From positions 13,937,827 through 14,001,826 of the forward strand of contig CM026551.1 in assembly GCA_015143295.1 (NCBI GenBank): 64,000 bases of DNA. Direction: 5' to 3'. The position numbers were made by a program, and so were the translations under genes. Below the pieces are notes generated by a model that saw only the letters and a program-made list of their open reading frames with translations, searched no databases and was not told the origin of the DNA. Shown here piece after piece: positions 38,063-52,019 of this stretch. Position 1 is the first letter of the stretch, and each line of letters starts with the position of its first letter. The DNA comes from Tetracentron sinense (taxonomy: Eukaryota; Streptophyta; Magnoliopsida; Trochodendrales; Trochodendraceae).

Positions 38063-41000
38063 GAAGCTATTCATATATGGCTGTCTAAAAGAAGGTAAAA
38101 TTGACGAAAGGTTTGCTAACCCCTGTTTGATGAAATTTTTTATTGAGATACTGCTATAATGATTTGCACGCAAAACCAGAATTGGTCAAAGTATCTGAAA
38201 GGAAAAGTTGAGGGCCATATGGTAGAGCTTTTCCTTTTCCTGCCATGTGGAAGAGGTTGCCAGTTGCCTAGATCGTAAAGGGGGCATTTCCCTACTTTTG
38301 GGAATGCCTCTTGGAGCTAGCTACAAATTGAAATCAATTTGGGATCTATTGTTGGAAAGGATAAATAGAAGGCTAGCAGCTTGGCAGGCTAATCTTCTAT
38401 CCAAAGGGGGAAGATTCATTCTTGTTAACGCATGCTGGCGAATATGCTCACATATTTTCTTTCCCAAATTACTATTTTGGCTTCCATAATGGCGATTCAT
38501 GAGAAGATCCAATGGAATTTCTTGTGGGATGATAGACTAGAATGGAGTGATGTTTCTCACCTTATTCAGAATTGGGGTCTTGAATTGAGGGCTATCAAAG
38601 ACATGAACAGGTTCTTTTGAGAAGTGGTTATGGAGGTATGGTGGGGCGTGGGTGAGGGTGAGCTTATGGAAGCAACTAATTGTGGGAAAATACGGTGAAA
38701 TGTCTGTTTGGGACTGGGATGCGGAAAGCAATCCTGAATCATGTGAAATAGGAATTTGGAATTCAAACCCTTATCACAAAAACCCTATATCTAAACCCTA
38801 AAACCTCATTTATTTAAACCAACTTGGTATCAGAGAAAGAGATCTAACCAAGGGAATTGCAGCAGAGCATTAGAGTTCATCAGCAGTGTCGACGTCAGCA
38901 TTACATCAGTATTGCTGACGTACAACGGTACAATCACTATAGCAGGTGCAGCAGATCTCAGCAGCCTTGTATCGCATTGGGTTACTGTTTTTGATGCTTG
39001 ATGGATTGTCATTAATTTAGGGGAGTGAATATAGGGTTGTAAAACTCTACCATGGTGTGTTTTTGGTGGATTGAAAATTGGTGGTAGTCATTTTAGGTCT
39101 GATTTGTGTAAATTAACCTTGTGAGTAGCATGGTGGATGAGTCAGAGGTTAGTCAGTCATATAGTACTCCCATGTACGGAGGAGGGAGTATAGGGGTAGG
39201 TTCAAGTGATGCCCCAAACCTCCAAATCACTACAATAAAACTAGATGAAATTAATTTTTTGATGTGGTCACAATCCGCTATGTTGTTTGAGAAGGGCAAG
39301 CCGGCAAGGATAAGATGAGTTATTTGAGAGGTGCTATTCCCACTCCCAAGCCCTTAGATTTTGCCTGCCAAGTGGGAGGTTGAGAATGTCGTTGTCATGG
39401 CATCTCCATTCTATGCAGCCCGACATCAACAATAGATTTTTGTTCCTACCTTCTGCATGAGACATATGGGATGCAGTGACACTTATTCCAAGATTGGGGA
39501 CACTATGCGTGTGTATGAGTTGCATCAGAGTATCTGGCAACTGAAGCAAAGGGATTTTTGTCCCCACATATTATTCCTCTCTTCATCGTCTTTAAGAAGA
39601 GCTGAATCACTAATAGACCTTTCAGGCTAAGGGTTCTAACAATGCTACATCATACGTATATTTGATAGAGCAGAATCGCGTGTTTAAGTTACTTTCAGGT
39701 TTGAATGTTGAATATGAACAAGTGAGAGTTCATATTCTTGGCAAGGATTCAGTATCATCCCTAACTGAGGTCTATGCTTACTTACACCATGAGGAGCGTT
39801 GTCGGAGTGCTAGATTCCAATCTCCAACTCTTGATATCAAAGAGGGGAGGCAAAAATAGTGTTCGTGGTGGAGGGGGTTGTAGGTCTGGGTCCTCAAGCA
39901 CTTCTGGTGATGATCATGATAGGCTTAAGTGTGATCATTGTGGCCGAACCCGTCATACTTTCCATTGACTCATTAGTGACTGCTCCTACACCTACTCTTG
40001 CACCCTCTTTCGATAGCATTGGCTTATCCAAAGATGAGATTTCAACATTTCGTCGCTTCATAGCTCAGTTAGAGCCATCCAGTATGGCTTCTGCATCCAT
40101 TGCTACTCACTTAGGTACTTCAACCATGACCCTTAGTGCCTCTGTTTCCAATCCTAATCGTTCATGGATTATTGATCTAGGAGCATCTAATTACATGACT
40201 GATATGTTCTCTCTCTTCTTCTCTTACCTTGTTGGTTCTAGTAGAGACAAAGTTAAAATTGTTGATGGTTCATTCTTGTACATTGCCAGCGAGGGCCGTG
40301 TTTTTGTTGCACCATTTATGTCCTTATATTCTATTCCTAATTTCTTCATGTCCCTAATTTTACTTTAAATCTCATGTCTGTAAGTCACATTAACAAATCA
40401 TTAAATCGTAGTATCACTTTCTTTCCCTCTCATTGTGTGTTCCAGGACTTGGAGATGAGGAAGATTGGTATGGGCCATGAGGAGCGAGGATTATATCTAT
40501 TAAACCCCTTACCTCGAGTTGCTTCATTAGTCCAACAAATTTCCCATGAGTTTGGAGTATTAGTAGCCCATCAGAGTTATTACAATGGCATAGAAGGTCT
40601 GGCCACCCCTCATTTTTCTTCTTAGGCACTTATTTCATTTGTTATCTCTTTCCAGAGTTCCGTTTCTTCTATTTAGTGTGACACTTGTGAATTTGCAAAA
40701 CATTGTCGAAGTTCTTATCCATTTAGTAGAAATTAATACAATTCACCCTTTTCTATTATGCACTATGATATGTGGGGACCATCCCCAGTTGCCTCTCTTT
40801 GTGGTTATCGATATTTTGTCACTTTTATTGATGATTTCTTTAGTGTACTTAGGTTTACATGCTTAAATCTGAAAGTGATGTATGCTCTGTTCTTAAATCC
40901 TTTCACATAATGGTAGCAACTCAATTTGATGTTAACGTTACACTTTTTTGTCCTGATAATGAGGGGAATATATGTCTGAGAATTTAACATCTTACTTTGA

Positions 41001-44000
41001 GTCTCATGACATCATTCATCAAACCTCGTGTGTGGTATTGGTACCCCTCAACAAAATGGTTGGCTCAGTAGAAAAACCAACATTTGTTAGAATTCACTTG
41101 CTCTCTTATGTTTGCTATGAATGTGCCTAAAGTTTTTTGGTTTGATGTTGTGTTGACTGTTGCCTTTTTCATTAATCATATGCACTTAAGAATCTTGGAA
41201 TTCAAGTCTCATGTTCATGTGCTGTCTCCTAACTCTCGGTTCCCTCTTTTTTTTTGATCAATAACTCATTTTATTAAGAAGAGGAAGGAACAACAAACTA
41301 AAAGGAGAAGAAACAAGAGGCCACTGAGTTTACAAGTAAGTAAACTCAGCCCTTACCAAATAAAAAGGCGAAAATCTCCTCCCAAGGACCTACCAAACTA
41401 ATACAAAATATCCTATATTTCCTCCCTGGTATGATGCAAGCCTACCCACTCTGATACTGCCAAACGGATACAATCACATAACTGGGGCACTGAAGAAAAC
41501 ACATCTTCAAACGCTCTCCGATTTCTCTCCTTCCAGAGAATCCACGCGATAGCCCCAATAAGGACTCCCCAAATCTCCTCCCAAACTCCCGTTCCTTTTT
41601 CCCTATATCAACACTCAAGGAGGTGACGGAAAGATGAAGGGAACACCCAAACCACTCTCATACGGGATAAAAAAAAACTCCACCTCCGATACTACTGGGC
41701 AATGCAGCAGAAGGTGATCTACTGTCTCGTTCCGAACACACTAAAGTTGATCCAAAGGCTCTCCGGTCCACTTTTCTTGACTATACTTCTTCTCAGAAGG
41801 AGTTTAAATGTTATCACCCTCTTCCTGTAAATCCTATGTTTCTATGGATGTTATGTTTTTTGAGTCTACTCCTTATTTATCTGACATGAAGACCTCTCTT
41901 CAAGGGGAGAGTGCAAATGTAGAGACGTCTTCCCTAATATTCCTGTTTCTTCTAATATGTTTAACATTTGTCGTTATGGTAAGTGATGAACACGGGGAGT
42001 ATGAAATCCTTGTTGAAAAGGAAAAAGAATTGCAAGAAGGAAGAAAGTCACTAAAGGAGACCCTCATGAGCCCCACCAAGAAGCCTCCTCTAGATCTAGG
42101 TAATATCTTTCCTTCTAATCCTAACATTGTAGATTCTGATCTGCCTATTGCTCTTAAGAAAGCTATTTGGTCTTGTACTCAACACCCCATCTCTAATTTT
42201 GTTTCTTATTGAGATCCGTCTTCCTCCTATCGTTCCTTTGCCTTGATTTTATCTTCTGCATCTATTCATCGCAGTGTAGCAGATGCACTCTCACAACCAA
42301 AGTGGCGAATGATAATGGAAGAAGAAATATTTGCTCTTGAAAAAATGATACTTGGGATATGGCCGACTTACTAAGAGGAAAGAAGCATGTCGGTGTAGGT
42401 GAGTGTTTACAGTGAAACATCGCTCAAATGGATCAATTGAAAGATATAAGGCTCGTCTGGTCGTGAAGGACACAGACTTATGACATAGATTATCAAGAGA
42501 GGTTTGCTCCAGTTGCCAAATGAACTCAATGAGAGTTCTGTTATTTCTTGTAGCTAATTAGAATTGACCCTTATTTCAGCTTGATGTGAAGAATGCTTTT
42601 ATGCATGGTGAATTAAAGGAAGAGGTGCATATGTTATCTTCTCCTAATTTTACATGTCCCTCAGTTGAAGGGAAGGTGTGCAAGTTAAAGAATGTGCTAT
42701 ATGGAGTAAAGCAGTTCCCTAGAGCCTGGTTTAAGCGGTTTCGTAATGCTACGGTGAAGAATGGTTACAAGCAAAGTAAAGCAGACCACACATTATTCAT
42801 TAAGCGATCTCATCAGAAGGTAGTCCTTGATTATGTATGTGGATGATATTGTAGTAACAGAGAATGACGTGAAGGAGATACGGTTACTAAAGAGCAACTT
42901 TGCAGAAGAGCTTTGAGATCAATGATCTCAGTCAGTTGAAGTGCTTCCTTGGGATTGAGGTTGCCAAATCTAAGAAGGGTATCTTTGTTTCACAACGCAA
43001 GTATGTTCTTGATCTTCTAGAAGAGACATGTATGATGGGTTGTAAGCCATGTGATACTCATTGATCCTAATCACAAGCTTAGAGAAGATAGTAGGGAACG
43101 CCTATTGGATGTAAGAAGGTACTAGAGATTTGTTGGTCGGCTCATCTATCTCTTACTAGGCCAAACATTGCTTATGCAGTCAGTGTAGCTAGTCAGTTTA
43201 TGCATTCATCGACCACTGGACATCTAGATGCAGTGAATAGAATCCTCCGCTACTTAAACTTGTCTCATGGAAAAGGTTTAAAGTATACCTTCCATGACAA
43301 CCTAAGAGTTGAAGCCTACCACTGATGCAGATTGGATATGCGAGTTTCAAGGTACTATACTCTAGTTGGAGGCAAACTTGTAACATGGATAAGTAAAAAG
43401 TAACATGTAGTTGCAAGATCAAGTGTTGAAGAAGAATTTAGAGCCATGGCGCATGGGATGTGAGCTTTTTTGGCTTTGGTTACTCTTGACGAAGATTGGA
43501 CTCCTGACTAGTAATCCCATGAGTTTGTATTGTGATAACAAGACATAAATCAGTATTACTCACAACCTTGTGCAACATGACATAACTAAGCGTATTGAAG
43601 TTGATCGTCACTTCATCAAGGAAAAGTTGAAGGCAGGTTATATTTGCACTCTATTTGTGAAGTTTAAAGATCAGTTAGCTGATGTTTTGACTAAGGGTCT
43701 TGGGGGTTTTCAGTTACATAGTATTGTTGGCAAATTGGGCATGACTGATATCTACGCACTAACTTGAGTTGGTGTAGAATACTTATATTATTTATGACCG
43801 ACCAGTTGAACCGGGGAATCGGCCAGTCAACCGCTCCCTAAAACTGCCAAAACCGGCCCCTTTTCAAAACGGCTTGAGATTCAGGAACTGGTAGAACCAG
43901 CTAGTTCAACCAGAGAAGCGGTGATAAAAGACCAGTAAAAATGGAAGAACCGGCCAAAAAAGGGAAAAAGAAAAAAATAATTTTTTAATAATAACAGGGC

Positions 44001-47000
44001 ACAATCAAACCAGACTGGTCAAACCGGGAACCTGCCACCTAACCAGTTCGACTGCCTATCCGATTATAAACACATTGATTAGTATCTCTTATATGCTAAT
44101 AGCATACCATTAGTGGTTTACATATAATAAAGTAAAAGGAGAGAGACAATTAACTCTCTAATTTTTTCTTTAATCTTCTTCTTGTCTTTCTCTTCTCTTT
44201 CTTCCAAGCTCTAATCACTAAAACCCTATATCTAAAACCTAAATCCTCATCTATCTAAACCAACTCCCCCCCCTCTTTGCTTCATGCGGAAATCTATGTA
44301 CCTACAAAGACTTATTTCTTCCTTTTGAATGTAGCACTCAATAAAATCCTTACTGCCAACCACCTAAAGAGTAGAGATTTCAGAATGAAAAATAAGTTAT
44401 TTCTGTTTTTTGAAGAGGATGAATTAGTAGACCATATGCTCGGGCATTGTGGCTACGCACATTGAATTTGCAGGCAGTCCCTTGCTCGCTTTTGTATTCA
44501 GTAGATTATCTAATAGCCTTATGGAATGTTCATCAAATTTGATGGTGCAAGATCTTGACCAAAATTCGAGAATTAATTGGAGGATTATTTGCAGAGTGAC
44601 CATAGGCTCTATTTGTTGGATCTATGGAAGGAGAAACAGTCAGATTTTCGATGACCATTGTCGCCCTAGAGAGAGTGTGTGGGATAACAGCATAACATGA
44701 AACATCTTGTCGTTTGATGCTCCGACATGAAGGATGTTGATGGCTTCAACTTGGTTTCTTTATCCCCAAATGGGTGGGAGTTAATTCCTGGGTTATAGGA
44801 ATTAGCTCGTGTTGATTGAGTTTTTTTTTTCTACAGCCCTTGAGCTTTTCATATGCCATGGGCTATGTCCGATTTCAGTTTATAGGAGGCAATCATGTTT
44901 ATTTTAGCCTCTGTTTTCTATTTTGAAACTAAAATCTTTGCTTAAGAAAATTTGAGGGTCATGTCAACTTTGCATTGATAATTTAGCACCAAAAAAAAAA
45001 GAGATTAGAACTAGCACTCAAAAAAAAAAAAAATAATAATAATAATAACAACAATAATAATAATAATAATAATAATATTGGAACATGTGCCGGCAGATTT
45101 CTTACAGATAGATCGCATGTAATGGCAGAAATATTTTCGCCCTGTGGCTTTGGTATGTTTTCAAGATGCTGAACAATTTGTTGAAAAAGTCCTTTCAAAG
45201 TTGCATCTAGGTCAAGAGCCACCATGCCTGGGGTACCCAATAAAAATCGGATTCTGCCAGCACAGGACGATAAATATGATAACGCATAACCTCTTATTGC
45301 TGCATACAAATACGATCATTAATTACAAAAGGCGATTTTAAATTTAGCATAATATCTATCAGCTGGGAAAAGTTTATTACAGATGTCTGAGAGAATATGA
45401 AAACAAATTTGGCAATGAAAGTTCTTTTCAGATGGAACTTAAAACAAAGTCAATGTTATCCAGTTCAAAAAATGGATGTGGTAACCTACTGTGCACAATA
45501 ACTTACCATCACATCAGCACCCCAAATATAAAGTATTGATCACAATATTACATAGCTATGTTAGGTGGACTCTTCTAAATGAGTTACATGTCCGTGTCAG
45601 ACAAGTGTCAGATTCCAACACGTATCGGAATCTTGTTGGAACCTTCTAGATTTTCTTCTTATCTATTAGTTAATTACACAACATTATTTGACATGCACTA
45701 TAGACTGGTGTTCTAGACTTCTAGTATCCTTTAAAAAGCTTGAATCAATTCGAGCTCGAGCCAAGCCAACACTTTCAAGCCAAGCTGGGTGTCTAGGCAG
45801 TGATTTTAATTATGTCTAATTCATGCATAAGAATTAAGAGATGCGGTGATCAATCCTTTGATACTAAAATGCGTCAATTTTGGGATTTTATCTCGAACAA
45901 TGGCCTTATTGATCCCAAGACTCATTTTAAACGAGATGCCAACATCCTAGATGGCAATTTGATAGTTAACGAATGTGTTGATGAACGGATCAAATAAAAA
46001 ATTCCAGAAGTGCTTTGTAAAATGGACATGGAAAAAGCATACGGTCACTTTAATTGGAATTTTATGGAGTTTGTTTTGGGAAGAATGGGGTTTGGGCTTC
46101 AGTGGAGAAAGTGGATGATAATATGCCTTTCATCAGTCTCATATTTCATTCTTATCAATGGGAGCCCAGCTGGGTACTTCACGAGCTACAGGGGTTTAAT
46201 AAGTGGACTGCCCTTGACTTTTTTTTGTTCATCATAGTATCGGGAGGCTCTAAGAAAAACGTTGTCCAAAGCAAATGGAGTCATATTTGAAGGTTTCTCC
46301 TTAGGCCAGGAAAACCTGAATATTTCTCATCTCCAATTCACTGATGATACCATGGTGTTTTGTGAGGCTTCTTGTTGTCAATTGACGCATCTTAGGTGAC
46401 TTTTTAGATGCTTTGAAGCAGTTTCGGGCTTGAATGCCAATTTGGTTAAGAGCGAGTTTATTAGGATTGGAAAATTCCAAATATTGAGAATTTTGCAGCT
46501 TGCCTAATTGCAAGATTGGATCTTTACCCTTTTCTTATCTCAGTTTGCCCCTTGTATCTAGTTTTAAGTCTAAGGTAGCTTGGTCTCTGTTATTGAAAGA
46601 TTCACTTGTAGATTAGCTGGTTGGAAATTGAATTTCCTTTTGAAGGGAGAGAAATTAACTCTAATCAAGAGCTCCCTTTTTCACCTCCCAACATTTTTCT
46701 TGTTTGCCTTGACAATCCCTCGATCAATCGCAGTCACCTTGAAAAGTATGCAGAGCGAGTTCCTTTGGAATTCTATAGGGAACAAATTCAAATAGTACCA
46801 CTTGGTAGCGTGGAGAACCAAGTCTATCGCCCGCTTCAGGTTGGCGGTTTGAATTTGAAACCTATAGCAAATGTGAATAAAGCGTTATTAGGAAAATGGG
46901 TGTGGAGGTTCGGGGAAGAGAGAGAAAGTCTTTGGAGAAGAGTGATAGTAGCAAAGTACAAGACTTTCTCTTGTTGGGAGCCCAGGGAGGTAAGAGGTCC

Positions 47001-50000
47001 TCACGATATGGGTCTTTGGAAATAAATTTTTTTTTTTGATCGGTAATCAAACAGATATATTAAAAGAAGCGGATGAACTACATAAGCATAATACAAGAGT
47101 TCACAAGCTCGTGAACTAAAATTGAAAACGGGAAAAAGATAAAAAAGACAAGGCGGGATCCACTATTCTAACAGAACACCAAAGTCCACCCCCGAATGCC
47201 TAGAGGAGCACCATTCCAAAACCAGTAAATGGATTTTAGAGCAGATACTCAGAGGCATGGAAAACAAGTCCTCAAAAACCCTCTTGTTCCTTTCCTTCCA
47301 GATAGACCACGCTATAGCGCCCGACAGGATTGACCAAACAACTATCCTTGAGCCATTCCCACAGACCAAATGCCAACAGGATAAGGAGTAGAGGTCAAAT
47401 TCTGGAATGATTTGTGTTTTGGTCCAGTCAGAATCAGCGACAAACTTGGAAATTTGTTCATGTTGGCTGCTGCCAAAGAGGCCTTGGTGTCGCAAAACCT
47501 TTGAATTGTTAAAAACGAAGTAGTGTGGTGTCCTAGATTAAGGCATAATTTGAATAATTAGAAAATTGATGATCTTCAATTTCCCCGTTTCATTCTTTTC
47601 CTTTTGCTGCCATGTCAGAGATTCTAGGACTTGGTCCCGGGGGCAAAATGGTCGATTTTTAGTGAGATCATTGCTATAATCATTCGGTTCAGATCATGCA
47701 CCATCATTCCCTAATAGGACTGTATGAAACCCTAACATTCCAGCTAATGTATCGTTTTTTCTTTGGACTGCGGCTCCTAAAAAGATTCTCACTGACGATA
47801 ATTTGAAAAGGAGACGGTGGAAGATGGCAAACCATTGTTATTTGTGCCTTTGTGTAGAATAGTCCATAGATCACTTTGACTTGCATTACCCGGTTGCTAA
47901 AGAGATTTGAGGTCATTTCCTCTCTCATCTAGGAGTGGAATGAGGTTTCCCTTTTCTTTCGAGAAAATTTTATTTTGTTGGCTACGAGCAAGCGTAGACA
48001 GTGTCCAGGAAGCAATTTGGGTGGTTTTGCCGGGGGCAATTTCGTGGTCGATTTGGATGGAGAGAAATCTGAGAGTGTTTGAGGACATTTTCTCTCCCTC
48101 TCCTCGTATTTGTTCAAGTACCTGCTTCATGATCCTAGATTGGTGTTCGATACGCCAAGGAGGCATGGATTTGGGAGAGATTCTTGTGAGAGATTGGTCC
48201 TCTTCCAGAAGAGGCTTATTTTTTATTGTGTGTTCTATATGCTCTAGTTTTCACTTAATTCTATTTGGCATGTATTTGTTTGAGTTTACGGCTCAGTAAA
48301 CCCTTTTTTGTACTACTTCTCTTCTTATATATATATATATATATATATTTGACCTATTTACTGATAAAAAAAACATAGTAAATAGGTTCATAGGAACATA
48401 GTAACAAAGTTTGGGTTCGGCAATTATTTGGCGGGGCTTAAGTTCGGGAAAAAATCGACATATTCGGGAAAATAAAATTAATAATTAATAATTATATAAA
48501 AAAAATGTGATACTAACTAACCCTTTAACAATCTGAATAGCTAAACTACATAATAACTAGTAGATAATCATCACTAATGTTCATACCATCATTTCAATTT
48601 GAAAATTTCAAACTTCAAAGCTCTAACATCGAATTCATATTCATTCATCAAGACAAGATATCAACCATAAAATATGAAAATCACTATTCATCATTCAACA
48701 AAAACTATTACAATAAAATCACTCCAATGTAATGACAAAAGCAATTCAATTTAGTTCACATGATGAAAATATAATAAAGTAAGGTAATGACATATATGAA
48801 GTAATGTAATGACAAATGCAATGACATATAGATGAAAGTATATTGTGATTTATAATTTCAGGAGAAATTATTTAAAGTCTAAAATTGATATGTCATATTG
48901 CAGGTCTCTAAATGCAGAACCCAGACAAAGAGAAGGCTAACAAGATTTTGGTATGAAGTAATGTAATGGCTGAAGCAATTCAGCAATCCAATTCTAAATT
49001 TGGATGGAAATAATGCTAAGGACTGCTGAAATAAGCTTCAGTTGGATTTTGGAACAGTATGAATGGGCCACTGAAATTAGTGAAGAAGATGGAAAAGGGT
49101 ATGAAGGGGATGAGTTTATCAGGCTCACATCCAATTCATGTTATGGTGCTTATGCTGTTGATGGGTTGAAGGATTCTTCAGATCGTGAGAGTTTGGATAC
49201 TTGAAAAGAAGCTTGTGAAGATGAGTGGGCTGGACCCACTTCAGATTTGAGGCTACTGAGAAATTTCAAATACCAAGCAGAATACGAAGAGGGAACTAAG
49301 GCTAAGGATTTTATAATGGTATTTGAGCTCAATGCTCACCTCATCTAAGTCACCGACCGCCTTAGAAATCCTCCATTACCACATTTTTTTCAAATTTTTT
49401 TTTTTTTAGGAACTTCATAACCCAAAACAGAGAACTTGTCTTCATCACGCCCTTCCAAGTTCTAAGAACCAAAGATTTTCAGACAATACAAAGAGAGAGA
49501 GATCGAAGAGAGATACGGAGAGAGAGAGAGGGCTTACTGGTGAGATGTCGCCGGAGAGTTTTTGCCGGAGTGAATGCTTCGTCGAAGAGCCGACAAGACG
49601 AGGGGTGGGATGTGGGGTCTGGTGGAGCGAGACAAGAGAGGCGGGGTACTAGGGTCTCATTTCGTGCCCTAAACCCCTCTTTTAGATTTTGTACTTAATA
49701 TTAAAAAAAAGGAGTTTAAATAATAGGCGAACAGTTCCCGAACTAGAGAACTATTCGGGAGTCTGTGAATTGTTCGCGAACTGCCTAACAGTTCCCGGTT
49801 CGGGAATTAATCGCCGTTCAATTCGTCAGACCCATCACAACGAATTGTACGCGAACTTTGTTACTAGGCATAGGACTCACAATGATCCATCTCTTCCCAG
49901 ATATTACAAAAGGAAGCAAAGTAGGCAGCTAGGGATTTCTCCCCCTGAAGATGATGAGCTATCTCCTGGCTTAGCTAATACACTTGTGCGAAATTCCCCA

Positions 50001-51988
50001 CTTGTGAATAAGTCTGCTCTACTACATCCCATATTTTCTTTGTCGTTGAAACAGAAAACCTTGACTAATATCAGATTGCATTGAGTATAAAAGCCATGAC
50101 ATAACTGTGAAATTCTCAGCTTCCCACTTGCTATGTGGGATCAGCAAGGTCTAGTGCTATCACATTTCCACTGATATATCCAATTTTCCCTCCTCCAATA
50201 TACGTGTGTTTATTGATCCCACTCTAAATAATTTGTTCTATCTAACTTCACAGTAGTAATCTTCAGCCCTGTGTTACCACTGTAGATACTCACAACTCAC
50301 AAGTGACACACCATTACCCGATTTACCTCTGACCAGTGTAGTCAAGGCTTTGCCTAGGCGTATGCCTCGGCGATTTTGGAGCATCATCGCCTAGGCGGAC
50401 GTTTTTGCACCATTCTCTCATTTCCTCCCAAATGAAAGCCTTTTTGACAGCTTATTTACATATAATATTATTTAAGGAAATGGTTCAATTTACTTAATAT
50501 TTATATTTAAATAAGGTTATACCCCCCCCCCATTTGAATTCAATAATAATAATTATTTTAGATTCAAATTCCTAAAGAATAAAAAGTCAAATTTCCAGTT
50601 CAAGAACAAAATCCGCTTATTAATGCATTTTTAAAATTTCAACTATTTCTCAAGATTTAAAATTTTATAAATTCTCATATCAAAACATTACTAAAACCCA
50701 AAAGTCTAGTGAAAAAATCTTATATTTTAGTCTTCAAAAATATTTTCATCAATAGGGTCAAAAAGTCAACTAGCGGTTTAGTAGAAAAAGACTTACATTC
50801 AAGCTTTACAATATTAAATGTAAATTTGCCTAGATTATTAACAACCCTAGGAGGTTTGAATTACTATGTGTGTATATTAATATTATATATACATATAAAT
50901 TAATTATTTTATCGTCCGGGCGTCGCCTAGGTAGCGCCTTGCCTAGCCAAGCCTAATCGCCTAGGCATCACCTAGACGCTTTGACTACACCACCTTTGAC
51001 ATTATATAACTTCAAATAGAAATTTCAGACAAAAAATCACAATTAACAAATTGTAGTAGCAGCCTAACACCTTAGCATCCCATAAAAACCAGAAACACTT
51101 GGGGTGGTAAACATAGAAGGGGAAAAACTTCATGATCCCTTCAATATTTTTCCGATCAATCCAAACTCAATAGTCAATACTAATAGATTCAGACATTTGA
51201 AGCAAGTTGAACAGTTCCTAACTCAAGTACGATCAGAGACTCAACTGAAATAATCAATCAGTTTTTCAGTTATGATATTTTTTGGAGGAAAAAAAGACTC
51301 ATAACGGATATTTGATGTCAAAAAATCGAAACAAATCACCAATAAACTCCATAAATCAACCTTTTTCAAATATTGGATTTGACTTTCCCCAACAGGTCTG
51401 ACCATATAGTTGTTCATGTCAGTCGTATGACAAAGTGACGATAGCACCCCCTGGACAAGCTCCCTTGATCAGAAAAAAATTATCCCACCTTCCGGATCCT
51501 TTTTTTGCTATGATACCAAGTAAACTACACCCCTATTTGGTTCCCTGGAAAACAGGGTGTGGAAAAGAGCAGTAGAAGAAAATCAATTTTCTAGTGTTTG
51601 GTTACCAAGAAAATTTTTGTGAAAAAGAAAACAAATTAAATACAAAGAGGAGCTCTGCTTCACGGTGTTGAGCGGAGCTCCCCTTTTTACACTATCACGA
51701 TGGCAATCTTGTAATTATGGTGTGTTGAAAAATTGCCACGACTCTTTTAATAATTACAAATGTGCCACAGCCATAGTGTAAAAAGGGGAGCTCCGCTTCA
51801 ACGCCGTGAAGCAGAGCTCCGGCTCAAAATTATTTCAAAAGAAAAAGGGAAGAAAATTAGCCCCTAGTTTTCTTTCAAAATGAGGATTTCATTTTCTTTC
51901 TGAAAGACTTGGATTTGGGGAGGAAATAAACAGAAAATCTCCAACTTCATGTCTTGTCCCACATTCTAACCACTTTCACCATTGCCGC

Positions 51989-52019
<31 letters not shown>

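Larger units (their letters stand above)
38763..44262 (+). mobile_element. Ty1/copia retrotransposon, degenerate, 5.5 kb, inside LINE D
   Basis: Order of parts: only the last ~60 bp of a 5' LTR (38763-38822), primer-binding site TTGGTATCAGAG (38824), gag, protease, integrase, reverse transcriptase, RNase H, 3' LTR (43773-44262). The two LTR ends agree (AAACCCTATATCTAAA ... TAAACCAAC). All domains carry stops or frameshifts, so it is dead. An antisense LINE tail (41251-41750) sits in the integrase-RT part and an AACCGG element sits in the 3' LTR. Antisense to NAP1. Confidence 0.85.

Noticed and set aside
38061..38160. Possible further PPR piece (IYGCLKEGKIDERFANP) after the (TA)n run
   Set aside because: Too short to distinguish from chance and outside the Helitron ends.
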